Below, one piece after another: positions 13,052 through 24,841 of a stretch of 64,000 nt of DNA (positions are counted from its first letter, which is position 1; each line of letters begins with the position of its first letter). The notes below the pieces were generated by a model. That model was not told where the DNA came from. It did not search any database and saw nothing but the letters and a program-made list of their open reading frames with translations. Position numbers and translations under genes: made by a program. Origin of the DNA: Lineus longissimus (lineage: Eukaryota; Nemertea; Pilidiophora; Heteronemertea; Lineidae); the NCBI RefSeq assembly GCF_910592395.1, contig NC_088318.1, forward strand, positions 496,001 to 560,000. Direction: 5' to 3'.

Positions 13052-13057
13052 TTTATT
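13052..13057 (-). terminator. Polyadenylation signal, dehydrogenase gene
   Basis: TTTATT on the plus strand reads AATAAA on the minus strand, 480 bp beyond the stop codon of the 2-hydroxyacid dehydrogenase gene. Confidence 0.5.
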
Positions 13058-13302
13058 ATTGACATGCTTAAAACAGCAGGAGGGAACAACGAATTGTTGG
13101 CATACATGGCTTAAATTTTCATGTGTCCATTGCCTAGTGAACAGAAGCTATCATCCACGGTTCATTGTTTTCAAAATATACAGCACCATAACACCACCTA
13201 CATGAACTCTAAAACACGAGTCATTGAAACCATGGAGGTCACTCTGCAGTCAAAATGATGCATGACATCAAGAAAGCTTTTCTATCAATTAGAACAACAG
13301 GC

Positions 13303-13531
13303 CAATGTTGAGATCCATTTGGACTGTGACTAACTGCCTACTCTGACCTACATAATCTTGCTACAAAATCTTTTGGTTTCCTTAGGTTGTAACAACATAG
13401 TTGAGATCCATTTGTACTAGATATGGACTACATTTGGATCCAATGTTGAGATCCATTTGGACTAGATACAACTAGATGTAACTGCCTACTCTGACCTGCT
13501 ACATAATCTTGCTACATGTTGTAACAACATA
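13303..13531. repeat. Duplicated segments in a 3' UTR
   Basis: GTTGAGATCCATTTGGACT occurs at about 13306 and 13444, with a related copy at about 13399. Each outer copy is followed by ACTGCCTACTCTGACCT and CATAATCTTGCTACA. It is an imperfect local duplication in the 3' UTR of the minus-strand dehydrogenase gene. Confidence 0.7.
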
Positions 13532-13538
13532 CAGAACT

Positions 13539-15338
13539 CTACTTTAGTTTGACTTCATTTGGCAATGGTTTACCCTCAATACCCGCAAGAACATTATCAA
13601 TCATGAGTCGTTCCATATTTCTCCTGGTTTTGTCAGTAGCTGACCCTTGGTGAGGCGTGAGAATAACGTTGCTGAGTTTTAGTAACGGATGATCTCTTGG
13701 GAGGGGTTCTGGTGTCGACACATCCAAGGCAGCCCCTCGGATTCTGTTGGCTTTCAGTGCATCCACCATAGCATCCTGATCAATGACTTTTCCTAAAGAA
13801 GAGGACACCTTTTTACAGACAAATCCAATAATCACAACTACATTTTGAAGGACAGTTTCTTCCAAAGTCAGTGCCGCATCCTAGGTTGTCTAAAAAACAT
13901 GTTGCTCAAACCATCAAACTAAACCAAGTGTCCTTTTATTCATATTTAAAAGAGATATTACATTGAGGCCCTTTATTAGTTCACAGCGCTGAAAATCATA
14001 CTCACCTCTAGAAAGATTTACAATAGTGGCAGTGGGCTTCATCATGCTGAACTGGTCTTTTCCTATCATACCATCGGTTTCTGAGGTAAGCGAACAGGTT
14101 ATAACTACGAAATCGCTCTGTCGCAGTAGTTCGTTAAGCTGGCAATAGGTAGCACCAACAGCAGCCTCATCCTCCACTGTCCTGTAATGGTCAAAGGGTG
14201 AATTTCATGACATCAGTCGCAGCTGTAGAGTGTCAGGGACTTTCACAAACACAAGACAGAGAGATGAGGTTATGTCAATGCTAAGCTGAGCGAATGAGTT
14301 ATTCTTTGTGACTGAATAGCTAATAAACCAACCTTCGGTTCCTGTTATAGTAGAGAATTTTCATATCAAAGGCAAGTGCTCTCTTAGCAACTTTGAAACC
14401 AATGTCTCCCATCCCAATGATCCCAACAGTACCAGAGGAGACTTGCACACCAACAGCATTCATTGGGAATTCTTCCACTGGATTTGGACCCATTGCCGTA
14501 TCAATTGCTAAAATAGAATGAGAATTTCAGGTTTCCTGTTGTCCCAGAAACAAATAATGATGGCCCAATGACAACTGGTAAAATGAGAGCACAGTTGCAG
14601 CCCTCGGACAGTCCTTCTCTTCTCTCTCAAAGCTTGGCCCAAAGTGGACATAATGTATTTGGAGTACCTGGATATCCTGGTATATTAATATTTTTACCAC
14701 AAGGATTCACTTTCCAGGACTGTACAACTCATTTTTCAGCAGGAACTACTTACGACATGAGAGATTGGAAAACATAGAAAATGGTTACTGCCGAGATAAC
14801 CCTATGTTCTGTTCTTTCACCAACTCTTGCACGATGACGTGATGTGACGGGCCCAGCCCAGGTGGTTGTCATCACAGGGATTTAAGTTGGAATTTTAATC
14901 AAATAGATGATCACCTGCAACCAAGTTTCGAGCAGACGCCAGCATCAGCAATATTCCCATTTCCGCAACAGCATCACCAAGAACGCCGGGGGTGTTTGAC
15001 ACTTTTATGCCATGACTGTTCAGTAGCTTAATGTCAATATGATCACAGCCAACCCCATGGTTGGCCACAACTTTCAGATTAGGGTAGAGGTCAAAGTTCT
15101 CCTGAATAAATCTATGACCCCGCCCATCTCGAGTTGGTCGAACAAAAGCACCCAATATTTTCGCTCCAACTGACGGATTTTTAAGTACATTTTGATGGAG
15201 CACAACACTGAATAGATCTTCAAGGTTTCTGACCAACTCTGGTGGCATTCCAACGACTGGATCTTCCTTTTCAGTGCTGTGGATAACGACGAATTTCTTT
15301 TCCATTTCGCTGGCTTCTTTTTCCATGGGCGCTGACAT
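13539..15338 (-). CDS. D-2-hydroxyacid dehydrogenase, glyoxylate/hydroxypyruvate reductase type
   Basis: Four exons in frame: 14915-15338, 14333-14507, 14006-14181, 13539-13792 (342 aa, normal for the family). The start is the MSAPMEKE methionine; the frame stays open upstream, so an earlier start is possible. The NAD(P)-binding motif is GIIGMGDIG (about 170-178). The catalytic Arg is in NLSRG (R258), Glu in STPEPLP (E287) and His in TPHQGSAT (H306), so the active site is intact. The end, NVLAGIEGKPLPNEVKL, resembles the C-terminus of vertebrate GRHPR, but the N-terminal half is closer to proteins often annotated as glyoxylate or 2-ketogluconate reductases. The likely reaction is reduction of glyoxylate or hydroxypyruvate; the substrate cannot be fixed from sequence. 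It faces ZFAT head to head. Confidence 0.92.
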
Positions 15339-15539
15339 TTTCAGATCATGTGACCCACTATTTTTCGTGAGATTTCTCGAAACATACGAGATTTCGCAAT
15401 AGTGTCCATTTTGATTCTCAAGCCGCCAGAAAAGCAGATTTAAACTCGATAAATGCAGACTTACGAGCTCTAAAGGCATTCTTTGATTGCTACAGTACGT
15501 TTTCAGAATAGTATGCAGCACTCTGCACAACTTCAGTAT

Positions 15540-16427
15540 TTTACGAAAGTCAGATTAGTACTGGAAAAATGCGTTTTTGTGTGACGAAATGTCGGCCAAA
15601 TGTCTTGTAATGTAGAGCTGGCCGGTGATTCTAGTATAAGTTGCAGTTGGCACTTACCTAGATTTAAAAAAAACTGCTAAAATATATAATTTTGATCCAT
15701 AATTTGGATGTTTAGTCAGTCCATGCAGTCCTAGATTTTGGATCATGTACTTGGCTGGCCTAGATTTTTGGGTGCGAATGGCTCGTGATGGATGCCGCCG
15801 GCTTATCGAAACCTCTCGCACCTGTCCTATGCCTACCTAACCTACCTCTGCTGTCAAGATTGTCTGGGCGATGTCGCCAAAAGGAAAGGCGACGTTGTTT
15901 GTCTGGCCACAGGTCAGTGAAGTGAGTCACTGTTGCCATGGCGGGTGTCAAGATTGTCTGGGCGATGTCGCCAAAAGGAAAGGCGACGTTGTTTGTCTGG
16001 CCACAGGTCAGTGAAGTGAGTCACTGTTGCCATGGCGGGTGTCACGATTGGCTTAAATTTACAATCCCCGATCGGAAATCAGAAATGACGTAGTTTTATC
16101 GCATTCAACAATTGAACAGTGGCGCTTCTATAGTCAACCGATGACCTTTTTTTGTGCTGTGAATGGGGATTGTAAACTCGTTCCTCACGATTTTCTGAAT
16201 TTGATCGCATCACAGTACCGTACGAGATAAAAGGGCCATTATTTGGGGGGTTCAATCTATTCTAACTCTTGATTGATGATGACATGGTGAATTAGCCCTG
16301 GACGTCTTCAGAGATTAAGATGTGGTCTTCATGGAGCAGTGTGCCAGATAAACAATGTACATTCCCATCGAAGAAGAGCTGCTTGTCATATCGTGACCAT
16401 TAGTTCTAACTCCTCTGTTTGTTTCAG
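15540..16427. promoter_or_regulatory. Head-to-head promoter region with 94-bp tandem duplication
   Basis: This lies between the 5' ends of the minus-strand dehydrogenase and plus-strand ZFAT. 15852-15945 and 15946-16039 are identical 94-bp copies; a third copy starts and decays after 16040. Each copy has an AP-1 consensus (TGAGTCA), a GCCATGGCGGG block and a CAG/GTCAGT sequence that could be a splice donor of a 5' UTR exon. An acceptor (gtttcag ending at 16427) precedes the ZFAT start exon, so ZFAT has an upstream non-coding exon somewhere here. Promoter function is inferred from position. Confidence 0.5.
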
Positions 16428-16440
16428 TTAAGAAATCAAG

Positions 16441-19400
16441 ATGCCTGCAGACACCTTCATCTGTGGCTCGTGCCAGACCACATTCAACGACATCTCACTG
16501 TTTATAGAGCACAAGAAGCAACCTTGTGAGTCGGCCCAAGAGGAAGAAATGCATATCGTACAGCAAGCAGATGATGCCAGTACCATGCATATTGTGGCTG
16601 AGGCAGTGGACACATCACATGAGACGGACAAAGTGCAGGAGGGCACAATTGAGGGAGCTACCTGTAAGTATCCAGCTCAGGAATGTCCGGTCTTCGAGCC
16701 ATCTGTTTGACAGCTTTAAATCGGTTTATGACTAAATCATTCTCTTGGGTCTCATCTCATCATTATGATGTACTTGAAAATGCAAAGGGGTAATTATGTT
16801 TGTATTGCTAAAAATCAGAATATCACCTTTTAAACATTGCAAAAGTATAGCTCCAAGTTTTCGTTTTTTTTCCAGCTGTTCAGCATGTGCAACTTATCCA
16901 GGTTCCTGTCTCAGAGGGCATCAGACTAACCAAAGAACAAGCAGAGGCTGTAGTGAAAGCAGCAAGCCAGTCTGGGAGTTTGTTGGAAGGGACAGGACCG
17001 ACCTTCCTCAAGCTGACCAGCCCAGTGGTCCATCATGAGTCAGGGGAAGCAATACAAGTCCAACAGGTGACTCCCAAAACACCCGGTAAGGAGAGAAAAC
17101 CGATACTACAACACCAATAGTTTCATGTATTTCTTTTGATAGCAAGATCAAGCTTTACCAGGTTTTCAATCAAACTATGTTACGTGACGGTGGAGGTTTC
17201 CCTGAAACATGGATACTGATTCCTCTAATTCTATTGACTCATGATTGGCAAACAAAATGGTTCTGAAGATAAGTGTAACATACACCACTGCATTGAAACT
17301 ATGAAAATGTCCTGGCCATTCAGCCTGTTCATGTGCATGTATTTTATTCATTGTGTTTTTGTGATTCCAGGAAGAAAACGAGGTCGGCCAAGGAAGGGTG
17401 AAGGGAAGAAACCTTTAGTGGTGGAAAAACCGGTAACAGAGACCAAAGATGCTTCTGTTAGCATTGGTAAGTAGCCACTGATGTCCTGGTGTTCAATGAT
17501 ATCCTGTGACTGGAGGCAATCTGTAACAAGAGATACATCTCTACAGTGAGTGTAGCTTATTTCCATTCTCCAAGCAGATTGAAGGATATTCTCTCTGCCA
17601 CTACTGGATGTGACAAAGGTGAGTGATGATTTCTGAATCAGCAGGTCAGTAGCGATTCATCTATTCCCACAAAAGCTACAGAAGAGTGGTATAGAGTGCG
17701 AGGCTGATAGCCTACCTATGAGTGGGGTTAAGTGGCTGCCCATTTCATTTCAGGTAATGATGGAAGACTCCATTGTCCAAGATGCAGACGAACCTTTACA
17801 AGACTGCGACACTACAATTCACATCGGTGCCTCGCTAATTCAGAATACGTTGACATCAGTAAGAAAGAGGCGGTGCCTGGTTTAGAGAATGATGCTGACA
17901 GTGGGCCAGAAAATATCGACTTGGACGATGAAGTTATCATTGCCCGATATTCCCCTCGTGCGAAAAAAGTCAAGACGGAGCATGTGCCAAGTTCTGAAGT
18001 GCTGCAGGGTCTGGACAGTGGTGAACATGCTGAACCAAACGTGACAATAGAAATGGATGGTCAAACTGAGTTAGAGGCGTCACAGTCTGTCGTCACCTAC
18101 GCCAGTAGCACAACTGCAACCATCAAAGAGAGGCCCATATTTGAGACAAATGAGGAAAAGGTCGAGTTTGAACAAAATCTGAATGTTGACTTGAGTCAGA
18201 TCGACCACATGTTCAAAACGCATATCATTGAGCAGAATGTGAATGAGCATGCTCCACCACCAGCCAATCGGATCTCTCCTGAGTTGACGATCTTCTCGTG
18301 TAATACTTGCGATAAGGTATTCAAGACGATCTCCCACATGCGGCATCACTGCTTGATTCACACGAACCTGAAGCCATTCAGATGTCCCAAGTGTACCTAT
18401 GCTTCCAACTCCAAAGGTAAGGTTGAGAATCATACGTTGGATGCTACACACTCAGTTACATATACCTCCCAATAGCTTGGGTTAAAGGTTTGTCCTTAAA
18501 ATACAAGTAAGCTGTTGTGAAGAGAAATTTTTGAAGTCAAATCCACTACTTCTTATCCTTACAGATGGTTACTTGTCAATGTTTGTGTATGGGTTGGTTA
18601 CTTGTTTGTGTATCCATCTAACCATTCCTTACTCTTCATTCCAGGCAACCTGTACACTCACATTAGGAAACACACCGGCCAGTTCTTCAGCTGTACCAAA
18701 TGTAAATTCAAAACCGTCAACAAGTCACACCTGAACGAGCACATGGGGACGCACAGTGTTCGAAAGATCAAATGTAGCATATGCAAAAAGGACTACAGCA
18801 CGAATAAATCGTTGTACAATCATGTGAGAAAGTATCACGGTAAGACGCAGGAAGGGGCAGAATACCTGAAGGAATTCACCCCACGCGTCAACAAGGGTCA
18901 AGCAGTCCTTCACCAGTGCCATGTCTGCAATAGAAAATTCAAGAAACGAATGGACAGGGATCGCCATCTCTTCATTCATAACATTAAAGCCAATCCAAAC
19001 GTCTTCGCGTGTGAGTTGTGTGATTACACGGCCAGTCGAAGAGTCTATTTGGAAAACCATATCCGCAAGCATCGCATTATCTATCAGTGTGCGGCATGCC
19101 ATGAGAAGTTCTTGAGCACGATTCGTCTCAATGATCATATCTCTGAGAAGCATCTTGGCGACGTTGCTCCACAACCAACTGAAAAGGATTGGGGTGATCT
19201 GTTTGAGGCGTCGATTAACTGTAGTCTTTATCTGCCAGAGCCTGACGGAAGCATCGACCATCTTGGCCAAGCATATGTTGTGAAACATGATGTGAAGAAT
19301 ACTGAGGTAGTTATAGAGGGAGCTAAGGAGGACACGCAAGCTCTGTTTGAGTTGAAGGATGCGATTGAGGAGTCAATAGAGGAGCAGTCTGGTGAGGCTG

Positions 19401-22400
19401 TCGAGGTGACGCAGATCATCCAAGAACTCAACACGCCGCTACAGACTGAGCAAGAAGAGATGCAAGGTACTGTTGAGGAGCAGCCTCTAGCTGGAGATGA
19501 TGCACCTGTGGAGATAGAGGGGACTGACGCACAAGATGCCGTGCCCGATATACAGCCAGAATCAAGCACAGAAGCTCCGGTCCAGGTTAAAGAAGAGCTA
19601 TTGGAGACTGAGGGTGCTGCTACAGGTGATGGAGCTGATGAAACATGTGGTCAGGAAGAAGCTATGGAAGGACCAGAGAGCTCCAACGAACCCGGCATTG
19701 AGAGCATGGAAGGCCCTGTCCCGCGTCATCTGTTAGGCACGGAGGATGAAGAGAGAAACCAGGACATATACAATAAGTTACAGTATCAGGCGATGAATAT
19801 GGATGTGCTGACCAAGTTGCGCGAGACATTTGGGAACCAGGAATGTGAATTCTGTGGGCGGTTGTTCTACTCGCAGTTGGATTATGAGCCACATCTGAGG
19901 ACACATACAGGTAGGTGGCTTTGTTCCGAAGGCATGGTAACTCGAGCTAGTCCAGCTTCCTCTCAGAGATGTTGCAAACTAAACTGACAGACTACTTTGG
20001 AACAAATGACGGAGAAGTTGTTCAGAACTAAGCGTTATTCAAATATATTTCCTTACATACAAGTTGCAGAGAAAATAGTGAAGTAGATGTCATTTTCTTG
20101 CACCTAGGGTCGTCTGCTGATGGTTTGTTTACATTCCAGGTGACAAGCCGTTTGCATGTGAAGACTGTGAGTATCGCTCTATCACGCGCGAGAACCTGAA
20201 GCGTCATTGTGAGAAGCATCATCAGCATATCTCACTCAAATGTGACAAGTGTGACTATGTGGCAGGAGCAAGGACGCAGCTGTGGACCCATCAGCATAAA
20301 CACAAGGAGGCTGAGTCACCTTCCAATATATGTCCCATATGCCAGAGCGTATTTGCGAGGTGAGTTAGGTAACAAAATGCCCTGCGGATCTTGCGTTCTG
20401 ATTAATCCACTTGCCATAACTATGAGCTATGCACGTACCAACAGTGATGTGAACATCATGACAAGTTCATGCAAACATATCCAGTTACAAGGTTGACTAG
20501 GACTTCGCATCATAGTTTCTGAAATAACTTCACACCTTTTGTTGGTGAGATGAATTTTCATTTGTTGTTGGTCTTGGTCATGGTCTTGGTGGTCATGTAG
20601 ACCTGGTAGATTCATTGTGAACGACTAGAGGCTGGAATTGGATGTCCTCTGGTGCCCGCGGCATCCTTGGCAATACCAATGGTGAGCTTGTAGGTGTTGT
20701 GGATTGTTCAAATCCAACTCTTTGTCTTGTTTGTCTTCCAGTAAGAAGGCGCTTGGGGCTCATATCTTGACCAAGCATCCTACGATGAGCCGAGCGGAGG
20801 CCAAGAAGGTGACTGGTTACAACCACAGGATGCAGGGCAAAATAGGTAGGTGGTCCTGGGGAATACAAACCTCATCCTTACACAGGAAACTCTCCATGTG
20901 AGCTGGACTACTCCTGACATAGAATACATGGTTTTCAACTGCTAAGTCGCTGAATTATCAAATCTGGTTTTTGGTGAGAAGATATCTTTACCTGATGCCT
21001 GCCATACATGCAGTTGAAGGACTTAGTAGAACCTCATTGATCCATTTGTCATTTCAGGTCGGAGGTCTTACAAGTGTCCCTACTGTGATAAGGTATTCAC
21101 CCGGGCTAACAGTGACCTTCAGAAGCACATCTGGATCCATGAGGGCATCAAGCCATTCAAGTGCTCCCTCTGTCCACATGCCTGCCGCAGTATGAACAAC
21201 TTGAAGAGTCACATGCTCCGTCATAGTCAGACGAAACCGTTCATGTGTGGAGACTGTGGCAAGCTCTACAAGTCGAGGACAGCACTTCGATGGCACATGA
21301 GAAGTCATCGAGAGGGAAGGATATTCAAATGTAGCAGGTAATTTTGGCAAGGAAGACTGCAAGAGTGCGTTTTTGATAATTGAGTGAATGTTCAGTAAAT
21401 TTCTGGTTCAAAACTTTGCTTTGATTTCAGCAGTGCAAATGTAAGATCGATTCCCTCAAAGAAATGACACGTAGAATGATGTGATAAAGTCCAATGTTTC
21501 CTTCCACCTACCAGCAGAGTGACTTCCCTGTGGTTGTTGACTGATCAGCAGGAGGCCAGTTGTAAATGATTGGAGTGATGCCCATTCTGGCATTCTCTGT
21601 TAAGCTCTGGTGAAGTTCGGCTTTTGTATTTTTCAGATGCCCATATGAAGCAATCCAGAAAAGTCATCTGAAACGCCACATGGAAACTCACGAGGTCATC
21701 AAGAAGTACATGTGTGAATACTGTGATTATTCTGCCAATACGTTGGGCTACATGAAGATCCACCACACCAAGTTCCACAAAGATCTGCCCCAACAAAGCG
21801 TAGAAGCAACCACGTCATCTTCAAGAGAACTGCCGCCAAACACCAAGGCATTCAAGTGCTTGAGCTGTGATTATATATTCGGCAATATCTGGGACATCAA
21901 GCGACATTTGAAAGTGCGTCATCACCTTCATGTTGAGGATATCCGAGCTCTTGAGACGACCGAGGTGTCACGCATCGTGCCGGCGGATGTCGTCAGTGGC
22001 CAGGAGGCTGAGATGGGAACAGGAGTTGAGGTGAGTTGGGACACCAACCATTCAGGCGAGGCTGTCATCCCTCCTCTGTATCTGGTGACATCAACAGAGA
22101 GGTCCAGGTTTTAGTACCAGTCAGCTGGGTATAGCTAGGTTCTCTAGCATTCTCTGCAATACTTACATGTAGCTTCAAACATTTTATATAGTTTCTTGAT
22201 TGAAAACTTTTGTCCTTTAGGTAATTGAGGTGGACAATCTCCCTGCGGATTCCGTGGTCCATACTCAAACAGCTGAGGACGATGCCCGTGAAGCTCTGGA
22301 GACGTTGCAGTACTCGACCGTCCCCACTGCTGATAATGATGTTGATGAGAAGACACAATCTGCTGTTAACATTTTACAGCAAATCATCGACATGTCACAA

Positions 22401-22994
22401 CAAGTGAGTTCTAGAAAATTGTCTGATTCGGTCACAATCTAATGTTCACAATAGCAAATACTTGAAGAGGTGTTCCTGTTGATTTACAAGTCCATGTTGA
22501 GGTGGCAACTTGAGATGAAATTTCAAGTTGTTTAATATTGTTTGCCTTTTTAAAACCCTTCCTGTTCGCCTTGAACGCGAGGGATATTCATACGGGACTT
22601 CAACAACTTCAATAACACTGCTTCTCTCCATCTGTTCTAGGGCACCTTTCCAAGCCAGTCTCAACAGATTACAGTTCAGACAGGACAAGATGGTCAGATC
22701 GTCTCCGTGAATCCAGAGACCATCATCCTGCAGCAAGACGGCCAGGAACTCGTCGTCTCATCAGAAGCCTCCCAAGCGTTACAATCAGGAGAGTTTGTGA
22801 TCCAAGTGATGAATGAGGAGAACTGTGTCATGGGTCAGGAAACAGTGGTCACATCTTCCCAAGCTCTGCCACACACTGTGACCATACCAGAAGGTGTGAC
22901 GGAAGTGTTGTCTGTTTCCCCCGGGAATGAGTTCTTCCAGACTGTACAGGAAGATGTCAATGTGATTACCTCAGAGTCCAACATTTCCAGCTAA
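16441..22994 (+). CDS. ZFAT: ZFAT orthologue, AT-hook and multi-zinc-finger factor
   Basis: Eleven coding exons in frame: 16441-16663, 16876-17085, 17371-17466, 17754-18416, 18645-19910, 20140-20359, 20742-20845, 21058-21337, 21637-22030, 22221-22403, 22641-22994 (1330 aa; human ZFAT about 1240). Order: N-terminal C2HC finger (about 8-29), AT-hook RKRGRPRKG, second C2HC finger, seven fingers starting IFSCNTCDKVFK, a long acidic linker, four fingers starting QECEFCGRLFY, six starting YKCPYCDKVFTRANSDLQ, and a glutamine-rich tail with SAVNILQQIIDMS. Finger order and spacing, the SDLQKHIW insertion and the NILQQII tail motif match vertebrate ZFAT. The family is nuclear and DNA-binding; in vertebrates it acts in haematopoietic cells and in centromeric transcription. 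Its role here is unknown. The C2HC first finger resembles those of ZNF341 and vertebrate ZFP64. Confidence 0.95.
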
Positions 22995-23056
22995 ATAAAT
23001 CTATCAACATGTAAGGGTTATAAGACTTATACATGTACATGTTCAAAATGCCCTGT

Positions 23057-23117
23057 TTACCAAAATGAATTTTGCCGCTCTCATTACTAATGAGAGCGGC
23101 AAAACTCATTTTGGTTA
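23057..23117. mobile_element. Near-perfect palindromic MITE-like foldback in ZFAT 3' flank
   Basis: Arms at 23060-23085 and 23089-23114 pair at all but one position around a 3-nt loop (ACT). TTA stands on both sides (23057-23059 and 23115-23117), like the 3-bp target duplication of PIF/Harbinger-type MITEs. If transcribed it would form a long hairpin in the ZFAT 3' UTR. Confidence 0.6.
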
Positions 23118-23565
23118 CATCTCTAATGAAAATTGAATGAGAAATATGGTTCAAATGTTCACAGTTCTGTTTCTAATCTAGACCATGAGACTCCGGCATG
23201 TTAGATTATGCATCTAAGGTTATGGTATTTCTCTTGTTTATATATAAGCATGCTGAACCATTATGGTGTTTTGTAAGTTTGGATTTTATTGGGATGTGTA
23301 TGAATGAATACATTAATCTTTGTTAAATCATATTGTCTTGTTATTACTTCACCAAGGACGTCTTTGCTGACATCCTGGTGATTCTGTTTTTGGCATCCTG
23401 GCACCAGTGGATTTACTGCCTCTCAATATTTTGTGATGATGAAGAAGTGACAAGAAACCAGAATCTCACGATGGTTTTTCTCTCTCTCAGACAAGTGATG
23501 AGATGTCCTCCTACTGTAGTCGTATGGAGAAGACGTTTAGATCTTAGTCACTGTCGCCCTGCACC

Positions 23566-23571
23566 AATAAA
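23566..23571 (+). terminator. Candidate polyadenylation signal, ZFAT
   Basis: AATAAA lies 572 bp past the ZFAT stop. An AATAAA overlaps the stop codon itself (22994-22999) but is probably too early to be used. Confidence 0.35.
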
Positions 23572-24687
23572 CGCCAATTCAGAGGGACACCCAGCGTCCC
23601 TTAACGAAGTGGCTGAATATTAACACTATATCAATTGTCTTATAAAAACGAATCCTCTCGCACGAGTGGTCCAAGCCACATGTCACCTGGAGTAGTCGCA
23701 ATGGCTGCATCCGTGTTCATGATACTGTCTCTTGGCCTGACAATCTATTGACATGCCGACCACTTACAAGCCGTGGGCATCAATCCTCAAGTCTCCTCCC
23801 TCCTGAAGGATGGATAATATGCACAACGACAGGGGCTATTAAGTTACTCTCGAAAAGCTAAGGCGTCTTGACGAGTGTCAGATTGAGATTCCGGTCACAC
23901 TGCTGACTCATTTGGCATGGACCTGCAGCGGGATATTGCAGAACTGCTGATCGCCGCTCCACCCACAGAGCTGCTCAATTCATTTCCTCAATAACATGTC
24001 GCACGAGCATGAGATGCATCAAGATACAGGAGCATCACGGCGTGCGACAACGCGTTTACCGACATGGCCCCCTCAGCTGGTTGCTTTCCCTATCATGCGG
24101 GGCAACAGCTAACACAAGGGAAAATCAAAGCATGAGTTACCAACCAGAACGTTGAAAGGGGGAGCCAAAAAGTCGTCTAAGTCGTGATGGCTCTTTGCCT
24201 GTTTCACTGTAGAATGATGGCGCGTACGAAACACGGATACAAACGGGAAAACCCGCATTGATATGCCAATAGGTCAAGTGTCGTTTGCGTGATTAACCGT
24301 CTTTAAACTGATTAAAAAATGTGCCTAACTTATCAAATTGAACCTATTCTTGGTAAGATATGCCCATTATCACAATAGGCCTATCAATGTATGCTTATCA
24401 AAACAGGTATGAATCGACACGGGAGATTCGCAATAACCAAACACTTCGATAAACCAGCTCAGTACTTAGGCCAACATATCAATATTACCAGCCTGATAAT
24501 CATGTCCTGGACACAATAACAATTCTACTAAACCTCCAGGATGTAGCGAAATTATCCGTTATCACTTCCAAAGAAAAGGAGAAACTTGTCATTTATAATC
24601 ACTCGCAGAACAGTCTTATAGACAATCCTTCTTTGCAAGTGAAGAGAACCGAACGTAACATCCACGACTGGAACAAGGGACGATTAC
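23572..24687. other. Spacer, nothing recognised
   Basis: No coding exon, RNA gene or repeat was recognised between the ZFAT 3' flank and the 51-bp repeats. Confidence 0.5.
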
Positions 24688-24840
24688 GAGGACCGCTGAA
24701 CAAACCCCGGACCGCACCCACTGCCTGAACCTTCCGCCGAGGACCGCTGAACAAAGCCCCGGACCGCACCCACTGCCTGAACCTTCCGCCGAGGACCGCT
24801 GAACAAACCCCGGACCGCACCCACTGCCTGAACCTTCCGT
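24688..24840. repeat. Three 51/52-bp direct repeats abutting a start codon
   Basis: Units start at 24688, 24739 and 24791; each reads GAGGACCGCTGAACAAA then GGACCGCACCCACTGCC. The third ends one base before the ATG at 24842, so the repeats form the 5' UTR or core promoter of the secreted-protein gene downstream. Confidence 0.9.
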
Positions 24841-24841
24841 C

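Noticed and set aside
15339-15530. N-terminal extension of the dehydrogenase ORF
   Set aside because: The added residues do not resemble the family and would exceed its usual length. The MSAPMEKE start is preferred, although an earlier start cannot be excluded.
18725-19339. Minus-strand ORF of 204 codons
   Set aside because: It is antisense to the long ZFAT zinc-finger exon.
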